Assembly (NCBI RefSeq): GCF_964355755.1
Contig: NC_092680.1
Location: 11,077,001-11,141,000, forward strand
Length of the DNA: 64,000 bases
From: Antedon mediterranea
Lineage: Eukaryota > Echinodermata > Crinoidea > Comatulida > Antedonidae
Direction of reading: 5' to 3'
The position numbers and the translations under genes were made by a program. Below are positions 21,821 to 34,800 of this stretch, piece after piece. Below the pieces are notes generated by a model. The model had not been told where the DNA came from. It worked only from the letters and a program-made list of their open reading frames with translations, and did not search any database. Position 1 is the stretch's first letter. Every line of letters starts with the position of its first letter.

Positions 21821-22810
21821 TCTCCAAATGCGATTTGAAGCTTTTCTAAGCACTTTGGTGTTTTTATGTTAACAAGTTTTTTCGAAAATCACGAAATGGT
21901 CTAAAATGTCTCCAAATGCGATTTGAAGATATTCTGAGCACTTAGATGTTTTTGTGTGAAAAGTTTTATCGAAATGCTCAAAATGGTCTAAAACGGTTTC
22001 TAATGCGATTTGAAGCTATTCTGTACACTTTGAAGTTTTTTGTGAAAAAGTTTTCTCGAAATGCTCAAAATGGTCTAAAACGTTTTTATATACCATATTA
22101 AGCTATTTTGTGCACTTTTATGTTTTGTGTGAAAAAGTTTTGTCGAAATTCTCAAAATGGTCTAAAACGTTTTTAAATACGATATTAAGCTGTTTTGTGC
22201 ACTTTGATGATTTGTGTGAAAAGTTTTAACGAAATGCTCAAAATGGTCAAAAAACGGTTTCTAATGTGATTTTAAGCACTTTGATGTTTTTGTGTAACCA
22301 AGTTTTTTCAAAAATCACAAAATGGTCTAAAACGTCTCCAAATGCGATTTGAAGCTTTTCTAAGGCACTTTGGTGTTTTTATGTTAAGTTTTTCGAAAAT
22401 CACAAAATGGTCTAAAACGTCTCCAAATGCGATTTGAAGCTATTCTGTACACTTTGATGTTTGTGTGAAAAAGTTTTGTCGAAATGCTCAAAATGGTCTA
22501 AAACATTTTAAATACGATATTAAGCTATTTTGTGATCTTTGATGTTTTTGTGTGAAAAGTTTTATCGAAAATGCTCAAAATGGTCTAAAACGTCTCCAAA
22601 TGCGATTTGAAAGCTATTCTGTACACTTTGATGTTTTGTGTGAAAAAGTTTTGTCGAAATGCTCAAAATGGTCTAAAACGTTTTTAAATACGATATTAAG
22701 CTATTTTGTGATCTTTGATGTTTTTGTGTGAAAAGTTTTAACGAAATGCTCAAAATGGTCAAAAACGGTTTCTAATGTGATTTTAAGCACTTTGATGTTT
22801 TTGTGTAACC
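21726..22810 (+). other. Cluster of homopolymer indels, probable unpolished assembly patch
   Basis: Relative to equivalent bases near 39.3-40.4 kb: ggtaaaaacgtttt for ggtctaaaacgttttt (21727), caaaaaacgg (+1, near 22249), taaggcac (+1, 22363), gttaagtttttcg (-1, 22384), gatgtttgtg (-1, 22458), acattttaaat (-1, 22503), cgaaaatgctc (+1, 22566), tgaaagc (+1, 22609) and aacccaag (+1, 22808). The gains and losses cancel, so the 17,563 offset is kept on both sides. No comparable cluster is seen elsewhere in the array. Confidence 0.8.
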
Positions 22811-22819
22811 CAAGTTTTT

Positions 22820-25800
22820 TCAAAAATTTCAAAATGGTCTAAAACGTCTCCAAATGCGATTTGAAGCTTTTCTAAGCACTTTGGTGTTTTTATGTTAACA
22901 AGTTTTTTCGAAAATCACAAAATGGTCTAAAACGTCTCCAAATGCGATTTGAAGATATTCTGAGCACTTTGGTGTTTTTATGTTAAAAAGTTTTTTCGAA
23001 AATCACAAAATGGTCTAAAACGTCTTCAAATAAGATTTGAAGCTATTCTGTACACTTTGATGTTTTGTGTGAAAAAGTTTTGTCGAAATGCTCAAAATGG
23101 TCTAAACCGTTTTTAAATACGATATTAAGCTATTTTGTGATCTTTGATGTTTTTGTGTGAAAAGTTTTATCGAAATGCTCAAAATGGTCTAAAACGGTTT
23201 CTAATGCGATTTGAAGCTATTCTGTACACTTTGAAGTTTTGTGTGAAAAAGTTTTCTCGAAATGCTCAAAATGGTCTAAAACGTTTTTATATACCATATT
23301 AAGCTATTTTGTGCACTTTGATGTTTTTTGTGAAAAGTTTTATCGAAATGCTCAAAATGGTCTAAAACAGTTTCTATTGTGATTTTAAGCACTTTGATGA
23401 TTTTGTGTAACCAAGTTTCATCGAAATGTACAAAATGGTCTAAAACGTCTCCAAATGCGATTTGAAGCTATTCTAAGTACTTTTGTGTTTTTATGTTAAC
23501 AAGTTTTTTCGAAAATCACAAAATGGTCTAAAACGTCTTCAAATGCGATTTGAAGCTATTCTGTACACTTTGATGTTTTGTGTGAAAAAGTTTTGTCGAA
23601 ATGCTCAAAATGGTCTAAAACGTTTTTAAATACGATATTAAGCTATTTTGTGATCTTTGATGTTTTTGTGTGAAAAGTTTTATCAAAATGCTCAAAATGG
23701 TCTGAAACGGTTTCTAATGCGATTTGAAGCTATTCTGTACACTTTGAAGTTTTGTGTGAAAAAGTTTTCTCGAAATGCTCAAAATGGTCTAAATCGTTTT
23801 TATATACCATATTAAGCTATTCTGTACACTTTGATGTTTTGTGTGAAAAAGTTTTGTCAAAATGCTCAAAATGGTCTAAAACGTTTTTAAAACGATATTA
23901 AGCTATTTTGTGCTCTTTGATGATTTTGTGTAACCAAGTTTCATCGAAATGTACAAAATGGTCTAAAACGTCTCCAAATGCGATTTGAAGCTATTCTAAG
24001 TACTTTGGTGTTTTTATGTTAACAAGTTTTTTCGAAAATCACAAAATGGTCTAAAACGTCTTCAAATGCGATTTGAAGCTATTCTGTACACTTTTATGTT
24101 TTGTGTGAAAAAGTTTTGTCGAAATGCTCAAAATGGTCTAAAACGTTTTAAAATACCATATTAAGCTATTTTGTGCACTTTGATGTTTTTTGTGAAAAGT
24201 TTTATCGAAATGCTCAAAATGGTCTAAAACGGTTTCTATTGTGATTTTAAGCACTTTGATGATTTTGTGTAACCAAGTTTCATCGAAATGTACAAAATGG
24301 TCTAAAACGTCTCCAAATGCGATTTGAAGCTATTCTAAGTACTTTTTTGTTTTTATGTTAACAAGTTTTTTTTTAAATCACAAAATGGTCTAAAACGTCT
24401 TCAAATGCGATTTGAAGCTATTCTGTACACTTTGATGTTTTGTGTGAAAAAGTTTTGTCGAAATGCTCAAAATGGTCTAAAACGTTTTTAAATACGATAT
24501 TAAGCTATTTTGTGATCTTTGATGTTTTTGTGTGAAAAGTTTTATCGAAATGCTCAAAATGGTCTAAAACGGTTTCTATTGTGATTTTAAGCACTTTGAT
24601 GATTTTGTGTAACCAAGTTTCATCGAAATGTACAAAATGGTCTAAAACGTCTCCAAATGCGATTTGAAGCTATTCTAAGTACTTTTGTGTTTTTATGTTA
24701 ACAAGTTTTTTCGAAAATCACAAAATGGTCTAAAACGTCTTCAAATGCGATTTGAAGCTATTCTGTACACTTTGATGTTTTGTGTGAAAAAGTTTTGTCG
24801 AAATGCTCAAAATGGTCTAAAACGTTTTTAAATACGATATTAAGCTATTTTGTGCTCTTTGATGTTTTTGTGTAACCAAGTTTCATCGAAAATCACAAAA
24901 TGGTCTAAAACGTTTTTAAATACGATATTAAGCTGTTTTGTGCACTTTGATGATTTGTGTGAAAAGTTTTAACGAAATGCTCAAAATGGTCAAAAACGGT
25001 TTCTAATGTGATTTTAAGCACTTTGATGTTTTTGTGTAACCAAGTTTTTTCAAAAATCACAAAATGGTCTAAAACGTCTCCAAATGCGATTTGAAGCTTT
25101 TCTAAGCACTTTTGTGTTTTTATGTTAACAAGTTTTTTCGAAAATCACAAAATGGTCTAAAACGTCTTCAAATGCGATTTGAAGATATTCTGAGCACTTT
25201 GGTGTTTTTATGTTAAAAAGTTTTTTCGAAAATCACAAAATAGTCTAAAACGTCTCCAAATGCGATTTGAAGCTATTCTGTACACTTTGATGTTTTGTGT
25301 GAAAAAGTTTTGTCGAAATGCTCAAAATGGTCTAAAACGTTTTTAAAACGATATTAAGCTATTTTGTGCTCTTTGATGTTTTTGTGTAACCAAGTTTCAT
25401 CGAAAATCACAAAATGGTCTAAAACGTCTCCAAATGCGATTTGAAGCTTTTCTAAGCACTTTGGTGTTTTTATGTTAACAAGTTTTTTCGAAAATCTTGA
25501 AATGGTCTAAAATGTCTCCAAATGCGATTTGAAGATATTCTGAGCACTTTGGTGTTTTTATGTTAAAAAGTTTTTTCGAAAATCACAAAATGGTCTAAAA
25601 CGTCTCCAAATGCGATTTGAAGCTCTTCTGTACACTTTGATGTTTTGTGTGAAAAAGATTTGTCGATATGCTCAAAATGGTCTAAAACGTTTTTAAATAC
25701 GATATTAAGCTGTTTTGTGCACTTTAATGATTTGTGTGAAAAGTTTTACGAAATGCTCAAAATGGTCTAAAACGGTTTCTAATGTGATTTTAAGCACTTT

Positions 25801-28800
25801 GATGTTTTTGTGTAACCAAGTTTTTTCGAAAATCACAAAATGGTCTAAAACGTCTCCAAATGCGATTTGAAGCTTTTCTAAGCACTTTGGTGTTTTTATG
25901 TTAACAAGTTTTTTCGAAAATCACAAAATGGTCTAAAACGTCTCCAAATGCGATTTGAGGATATTCTGAGCACTTTGGTGTTTTTATGTTAAAAAGTTTT
26001 TTCGAAAATCACAAAATGGTCTAAAACGTCTCCAAATGCGATTTGAAGCTATTCTGTACACTTTGATGTTTTGTGTGAAAAAGTTTTGTCGAAATGCTCA
26101 AAATGGTCTAAAACGTTTTTAAAACGATATTAAGCTATTTTGTGCTCTTTGATGTTTTTGTGTAACCAAGTTTCATCGAAATCAACAAAATGGTCTAATA
26201 AGTCTCCAAATGCGATTTGAAGTTTTTCCAAGCACTTTGCTGTTTTTATGTTAACAAGTTTTTTCGAAAATCACAAAATGGTCTAAAACGTCTTCAAATG
26301 CGATTTGAAGCTATTCTGTACACTTTGATGTTTTGTGTGAAAAAGTTTTGTCGAAATTCTCAAAATGGTCTAAAACGTTTTTAAATACGATATAAAGCTA
26401 TTTTGTGATCTTTGATGTTTTTGTGTGAAAAGTTTTATCGAAATGCTCAAAATGGTCTAAAACGGTTTCTAATGCGATTTGAAGCTATTCTGTACCCTTT
26501 GAAGTTTTTTGTGAAAAAGTTTTCTCGAAATGCTCAAAATGGTCTAAAAAGTTTTTATATACCATATTAAGCTATTTTGTGCACTTTGATGTTTTTTGTG
26601 AAAAGTTTTATCGAAATGCTCAAAATGGTCTAAAACGGTTTCTATTGGGATTTTAAGCACTTTGATGATTTTGTGTAACCAAGTTTCATCGAAATGTACA
26701 AAATGGTCTAAAACGTCTCCAAATGCGATTTGAAGCTATTCTAAGTACTTTTGTGTTTTTATGTTAACAAGTTTTTTCGAAAATCACAAAATGGTCTAAA
26801 ACGTCTTCAAATGCGATTTGAAGCTATTCTGTACACTTTTATGTTTTGTGTGAAAAAGTTTTGTCGAAATTCTCAAAATGGTCTAAAACGTTTTTAAATA
26901 CGATATTAAGCTGTTTTGTGCACTTTGATGATTTGTGTGAAAAGTTTTAACGAAATGCTCAAAATGGTCAAAAACGGTTTCTATTGTGATTTTAAGCACT
27001 TTGATGATTTTGTGTAACCAAGTTTCATCGAAATGTACAAAATGGTCTAAAACGTCTCCAAATGCGATTTGAAGCTATTCTAAGTACTTTTGTGTTTTTA
27101 TGTTAACAAGTTTTTTCGAAAATCACAAAATGGTCTAAAACGTCTTCAAATGCGATTTGAAGCTATTCTGTACACTTTGATGTTTTGTGTGAAAAAGTTT
27201 TGTCGAAATGCTCAAAATGGTCTAAAACGTTTTTAAATACGATATTAAGCTATTTTGTGATCTTTGATGTTTTTGTGTGAAAAGTTTTATCGAAATCCTC
27301 AAAATGGTCTGAAACGGTTTCTAATGCGATTTGAAGCTATTCTGTACACTTTGAAGTTTTTTGTGAAAAAGTTTTCTCGAAATGCTCAAAATGGTCTAAA
27401 ACGTTTTTATATACCATATTAAGCTATTTTGTGCACTTTGATGTTTTTTGTGAAAAGTTTTATCGAAATGCTCAAAATGGTCTAAAACGGTTTCTATTGG
27501 GATTTAAGCACTTTGATGATTTTGTGTAACCAAGTTTCATCGAAATGTACAAAATGGTCTAAAACGTCTCCAAATGCGATTTGAAGCTATTCTAAGTACT
27601 TTTGTGTTTTTATGTTAACAAGTTTTTTCGAAAATCACAAAATGGTCTAAAACGTCTCCAAATGCGATTTGAAGCTATTCTGTACACTTTTATGTTTTGT
27701 GTGAAAAAGTTTTGTCGAAATGCTCAAAATGGTCTAAAACGTTTTTAAATACGATATTAAGCTATTTTGTGATCTTTGATGTTTTTGTGTGAAAAGTTTT
27801 ATCGAAATGCTCAAAATGGTCTAAAACGGTTTCTATTGTGATTTTAAGCACTTTGATGATTTTGTGTAACCAAGTTTCATCGAAATGTACAAAATGGTCT
27901 AAAACTTCTCCAAATGCGATTTGAAGCTATTCTAAGTACTTTTGTGTTTTTATGTTAACAAGTTTTTTCGAAAATCACAAAATGGTCTAAAACGTCTTCA
28001 AATGCGATTTGAAGCTATTCTGTACACTTTGATGTTTTGTGTGAAAAAGTTTTGTCAAAATGCTCAAAATGGTCTAAAACGTTTTTAAAACGATATTAAG
28101 CTATTTTGTGCTCTTTGATGTTTTTGTGTAACCAAGTTTCATCGAAAATCACAAAATGGTCTAAAACGTCTCCAAATGCGATTTGAAGCTTTTCTAAGCA
28201 CTTTGGTGTTTTTATGTTAACAAGTTTTTTCGAAAATCACGAAATTGTCTAAAATGTCTCCAAATGCGATTTTAAGATATTCTGAGCACTTTGGTGTTTT
28301 TATGTTAAAACGTTTTTTCGAAAATCACAAAATGGTCTAAAACGTCTCCAAATGCGATTTGAAGCTCTTCTGTACACTTTGATGTTTTGTGTGAAAAAGT
28401 TTTGTCGATATGCTCAAAATGGTCTAAAACGTTTTTAAATACGATATTAAGCGGTTTTGTGCAGTTTGATGATTTGTGTGAAAAGTTTTAACGAAATGCT
28501 CAAAATGGTCTAAAACGGTTTCTAATGCGATTTGAAGCTATTCTGTACACTTTGAAGTTTTTTGTGAAAAAGTTTTCTCGAAATGCTCAAAATGGTCTAA
28601 AACGTTTTTATATACCATATTAAGCTATTTTGTGCACTTTGATGTTTTTTGTGAAAAGTTTTATCGAAATGCTCAAAATGGTCTGAAACGGTTTCTATTG
28701 TGATTTTAAGCACTTTGATGATTTTGTGTAACCAAGTTTCATCGAAATGTACAAAATGGTCTAAAACGTCTCCAAATGCGATTTGAAGCTATTCTAAGTA

Positions 28801-31800
28801 CTTTTGTGTTTTTATGTTAACAAGTTTTTTCGAAAATCACGAAATGGTCTAAAATGTCTCCACATGCGATTTGAAGATATTCTGAACACTTTGGTGTTTT
28901 TATGTTAAAAAGTTTTGTCGAAATGCTCAAAATGGTCTAAAACGTTTTTAAATACGATATTAAGCTATTTTGTGATCTTTGATGTTTTTGTGTGAAAAGT
29001 TTTATCGAAATGCTCAAAATGGTCTGAAACGGTTTCTAATGCGATTTGAAGCTATTCTGTACACTTTAAAGTTTTTTGTGAAAAAGTTTTCTCGAAATTC
29101 TCAAAATGGTCTAAAACGTTTTTATATACCATATTAAGCTATTTTGTGCACTTTGATGTTTTTTGTGAAAAGTTTTATCGAAATGCTCAAAATGGTCTAA
29201 AACGGTTTCTATTGTGATTTTAAGCACTTTGATGATTTTGTGTAACCAAGTTTCATCGAAATGTACAAAATGGTCTAAAACGTCTCCAAATGCGATTTGA
29301 AGCTATTCTAAGTACTTTTGTGGTTTTATGTTAACAAGTTTTTTCGAAAATCACGAAATGGTCTAAAACGTCTTCAAATGCGATTTGAAGCTATTCTGTA
29401 CACTTTGATGTTTTGTGTGAAAAAGTTTTGTCGAAATGCTCAAAATGGTCTAAAACGTTTTTAAATACGATATTAAGCTATTTTGTGATCTTTGATGTTT
29501 TTGTGTGAAAAGTTTTATCGAAATGCTCAAAATGGTCTAAAACGGTTTCTATTGTGATTTTAAGCACTTTGATGATTTTGTGTAACCAAGTTTCATCGAA
29601 ATGTACAAAATGGTCTAAAACGTCTCCAAATGCGATTTGAAGCTATTCTAAGTACTTTTGTGTTTTTATGTTAACAAGTTTTTTCGAAAATCACAAAATG
29701 GTCTAAAACGTCTTCAAATGCGATTTGAAGCTATTCTGTACACTTTGATGTTTTGTGTGAAAAAGTTTTGTCAAAATGCTCAAAATGGTCTAAAACGGTT
29801 TTAAAACGATATTAAGCTATTTTGTGCTCTTTGATGTTTTTGTGTAACCAAGTTTCATCGAAAATCACAAAATGGTCTAAAACGTCTCCAAATGCGATTT
29901 GAAGCTTTTCTAAGCACTTTGGTGTTTTTATGTTAACAAGTTTTTTCGAAAATCACAAAATGGTCTAAAACGTCTCCAAATGCGATTTGAAGCTCTTCTG
30001 TACACTTTGATGTTTTGTGTGAAAAAGTTTTGTCGAAATTCTCAAAATGGTCTAAAACGTTTTTAAATACGATATTAAGCTGTTTTGTGCACTTTGATGA
30101 TTTGTGTGAAAAGTTTTAACGAAATGCTCAAAATGGTCAAAAACGGTTTCTAATGTGATTTTAAGCACTTTGATGTTTTTGTGTAACCAAGTTTTTTCAA
30201 AAATTTCAAAATGGTCTAAAACGTCTCCAAATGCGATTTGAAGCTTTTCTAAGCACTTTGGTGTTTTTATGTTAACAAGTTTTTTCGAAAATCACAAAAT
30301 GGTCTAAAACGTCTCCAAATGCGATTTGAAGCTCTTCTGTACACTTTGATGTTTTGTGTGAAAAAGTTTTGTCGAAATTCTCAAAATGGTCTAAAACGTT
30401 TTTAAATACGATATTAAGCTGTTTTGTGCACTTTGATGATTTGTGTGAAAAGTTTTAACGAAATGCTCAAAATGGTCAAAAACGGTTTCTAATGTGATTT
30501 TAAGCACTTTGATGTTTTTGTGTAACCAAGTTTTTTCAAAAATTTCAAAATGGTCTAAAACGTCTCCAAATGCGATTTGAAGCTTTTCTAAGCACTTTGG
30601 TGTTTTTATGTTAACAAGTTTTTTCGAAAATCACGAAATTGTCTAAAATGTCTCCAAATGCGATTTTAAGATATTCTGAGCACTTTGGTGTTTTTATGTT
30701 AAAACGTTTTTTCGAAAATCACAAAATGGTCTAAAACGTCTCCAAATGCGATTTGAAGCTCTTCTGTACACTTTGATGTTTTGTGTGAAAAAGTTTTGTC
30801 GATATGCTCAAAATGGTCTAAAACGTTTTTAAATACGATATTAAGCTGTTTTGTGCAGTTTGATGATTTGTGTGAAAAGTTTTAACGAAATGCTCAAAAT
30901 GGTCTAAAACGGTTTCTAATGCGATTTGAAGCTATTCTGTACACTTTGAAGTTTTTTGTGAAAAAGTTTTCTCGAAATGCTCAAAATGGTCTAAAACGTT
31001 TTTATATACCATATTAAGCTATTTTGTGCACTTTGATGTTTTTTGTGAAAAGTTTTATCGAAATGCTCAAAATGGTCTGAAACGGTTTCTATTGTGATTT
31101 TAAGCACTTTGATGATTTTGTGTAACCAAGTTTCATCGAAATGTACAAAATGGTCTAAAACGTCTCCAAATGCGATTTGAAGCTATTCTAAGTACTTTTG
31201 TGTTTTTATGTTAACAAGTTTTTTCGAAAATCACGAAATGGTCTAAAATGTCTCCACATGCGATTTGAAGATATTCTGAGCACTTTGGTGTTTTTATGTT
31301 AAAAAGTTTTGTCGAAATGCTCAAAATGGTCTAAAACGTTTTTAAATACGATATTAAGCTATTTTGTGATCTTTGATGTTTTTGTGTGAAAAGTTTTATC
31401 GAAATGCTCAAAATGGTCTGAAACGGTTTCTAATGCGATTTGAAGCTATTCTGTACACTTTGAAGTTTTTTGTGAAAAAGTTTTCTCGAAATTCTCAAAA
31501 TGGTCTAAAACGTTTTTATATACCATATTAAGCTATTTTGTGCACTTTGATGTTTTTTGTGAAAAGTTTTATCGAAATGCTCCAAAATGGTCTAAAACGG
31601 TTTCTATTGTGATTTTAAGCACTTTGATGATTTTGTGTAACCAAGTTTCATCGAAATGTACAAAATGGTCTAAAACGTCTCCAAATGCGATTTGAAGCTA
31701 TTCTAAGTACTTTTGTGGTTTTATGTTAACAAGTTTTTTCGAAAATCACAAAATGGTCTAAAACGTCTTCAAATGCGATTTGAAGCTATTCTGTACACTT

Positions 31801-34800
31801 TTATGTTTTGTGTGAAAAAGTTTTGTCGAAATTCTCAAAATGGTCTAAAACGTTTTTAAATACGATATTAAGCTGTTTTGTGCACTTTGATGATTTGTGT
31901 GAAAAGTTTTAACGAAATGCTCAAAATGGTCAAAAACGGTTTCTAATGTGATTTTAAGCACTTTGATGTTTTTGTGTAACCAAGTTTTTTCAAAAATCAC
32001 AAAATGGTCTAAAACGTCTCCAAATGCGATTTGAAGCTTTTCTAAGCACTTTGGTGTTTTTATGTTAACAAGTTTTTTCGAAAATCACGAAATGGTCTAA
32101 AATGTCTCCAAATGCGATTTGAAGATATTCTGAGCACTTTGGTGTTTTTATGTTAAAAAGTTTTATCGAAAATCACAAAATGGTCTAAAACGTCTCCAAA
32201 TGCGATTTGAAGCTCTTCTGTACACTTTGATGTTTTGTGTGAAAAAGTTTTGTCGAAATGCTCAAAATGGTCTAAAACGTTTTTAAATACGATATTAAGC
32301 TGTTTTGTGCACTTTGATGATTTGTGTGAAAAGTTTTAACGAAATGCTCAAAATGGTCTAAAACGGTTTCTAATGTGATTTTAAGCACTTTGATGTTTTT
32401 GTGTAACCAAGTTTTATCGAAAATCACAAAATAGTCTAAAACGTCTCCAAATGCGATTTGAAGCTTTTCTAAGCACTTTGGTGTTTTTATGTTAACAAGT
32501 TTTTTCGAAAATCACAAAATGGTCTAAAACGTCTCCAAATGCGATTTGAGGATATTCTGAGCACTTTGGTGTTTTTTGTTAAAAAGTTTTTTCGAAAATC
32601 ACAAAATGGTCTAAAACGTCTCCAAATGCGATTTGAAGCTATTCTGTACACTTTGATGTTTTGTGTGAAAAAGTTTTGTCGAAATGCTCAAAATGGTCTA
32701 AAACATTTTTAAATACGATATTAAGCTATTTTGTGATCTTTGATGTTTTTGTGTGAAAAGTTTTATCGAAATGCTCAAAATGGTCTAAAACGGTTTCTAT
32801 TGTGATTTTAAGCACTTTGATGATTTTGTGTAACCAAGTTTCATCGAAATGTACAAAATGGTCTAAAACGTCTCCAAATGCGATTTGAAGCTATTCTAAG
32901 TACTTTTGTGTTTTTATGTTAACAAGTTTTTTCGAAAATCACAAAATGGTCTAAAACGTCTTCAAATGCGATTTGAAGCTTTTCTGTACACTTTGATGTT
33001 TTGTGTGAAAAAGTTTTGTCAAAATGCTCAAAATGGTCTAAAACGTTTTTAAAACGATATTAAGCTATTTTGTGCTCTTTGATGTTTTTGTGTAACCAAG
33101 TTTCATCGAAAATCACAACATGGTCTAAAACGTCTCCAAATGCGATTTGAAGCTTTTCTAAGCACTTTGGTGTTTTTATGTTAACAAGTTTTTTCGAAAA
33201 TCACAAAATGGTCTAAAACGTCTCCAAATGCGATTTGAAGCTCTTCTGTACACTTTGATGTTTTGTTTGAAAAAGTTTTGTCGAAATTCTCAAAATGGTC
33301 TAAAACGTTTTTAAATACGATATTAAGCTGTTTTGTGCACTTTGATGATTTGTGTGAAAAGTTTTAACGAAATGCTCAAAATGGTCTAAAACGGTTTCTA
33401 ATGTGATTTTAAGCACTTTGATGTTTTTGTGTAACCAAGTTTTTTCGAAAATCACAAAATAGTCTAAAACGTCTCCAAATGCGATTTGAAGCTATTCTGT
33501 ACACTTTTATGTTTTGTGTGAAAAAGTTTTGTCGAAATGCTCAAAATGGTCTAAAACGTTTTAATATACCATATTAAGCTATTTTGTGCACTTTGATGTT
33601 TTTTGTGAAAAGTTTTATCGAAATCCTCAAAATGGTCTAAAACGGTTTCTATTGTGATTTTAAGCACTTTGATGATTTTGTGTAACCAAGTTTCATCGAA
33701 ATGTACAAAATGGTCTAAAACGTCTCCAAATGCGATTTGAAGCTATTCTAAGTACTTTTGTGTTTTTATGTTAACAAGTTTTTTTTTAAATCACAAAATG
33801 GTCTAAAACGTCTTCAAATGCGATTTGAAGCTATTCTGTACACTTTGATGTTTTGTGTGAAAAAGTTTTGTCGAAATGCTCAAAATGGTCTAAAACGTTT
33901 TTAAATACGATATTAAGCTATTTTGTGATCTTTGATGTTTTTGTGTGAAAAGTTTTATCGAAATGCTCAAAATGGTCTAAAACGGTTTCTATTGTGATTT
34001 TAAGCACTTTGATGATTTTGTGTAACCAAGTTTCATCGAAATGTACAAAATGGTCTAAAACGTCTCCAAATGCGATTTGAAGCTATTCTAAGTACTTTTG
34101 TGTTTTTATGTTAACAAGTTTTTTCGAAAATCACAAAATGGTCTAAAACGTCTTCAAATGCGATTTGAAGCTATTCTGTACACTTTGATGTTTTGTGTGA
34201 AAAAGTTTTGTCGAAATGCTCAAAATGGTCTAAAACGTTTTTAAATACGATATTAAGCTATTTTGTGCTCTTTGATGTTTTTGTGTAACCAAGTTTCATC
34301 GAAAATCACAAAATGGTCTAAAACGTCTTCAAATGCGATTTGAAGCTATTCTGTACACTTTGATGTTTTGTGTGAAAAAGTTTTGTCAAAATGCTCAAAA
34401 TGGTCTAAAACGTTTTTAAAACGATATTAAGCTATTTTGTGCTCTTTGATGTTTTTGTGTAACCAAGTTTCATCGAAAATCACAAAATGGTCTAAAACGT
34501 TTTTAAAACGATATTAAGCTATTTTGTGCTCTTTGATGTTTTTGTGTAACCAAGTTTCATCGAAATCAACAAAATGGTCTAATACGTCTTCAAATGCGAT
34601 TTGAAGCTATTCTGTACACTTTGATGTTTTGTGTGAAAAAGTTTTGTCGAAATGCTCAAAATGGTCTAAAACGTTTTTAAATACGATATAAAGCTATTTT
34701 GTGATCTTTGATGTTTTTGTGTGAAAAGTTTTATCGAAATGCTCAAAATGGTCTAAAACGTCTCCAAATGCGATTTGAAGCTATTCTGTACACTTTGATG

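Larger units (their letters stand above)
5257..22819 (+). repeat. Higher-order satellite repeat, copy 1 (17,563 bp)
   Basis: The anchor tcaaaaatttcaaaatgg at 5257 recurs at 22820, exactly 17,563 bases later. The same offset holds for independent markers: the tttttttttaaatcac variant at 6804 and 24367, and the same variant at 16217 and 33780. The unit holds about 200 monomers. Only scattered single-base differences from copy 2 are seen, for example cgg versus cag at 23369. The right end (about 21.7-22.8 kb) carries clustered homopolymer indels. Confidence 0.94.
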
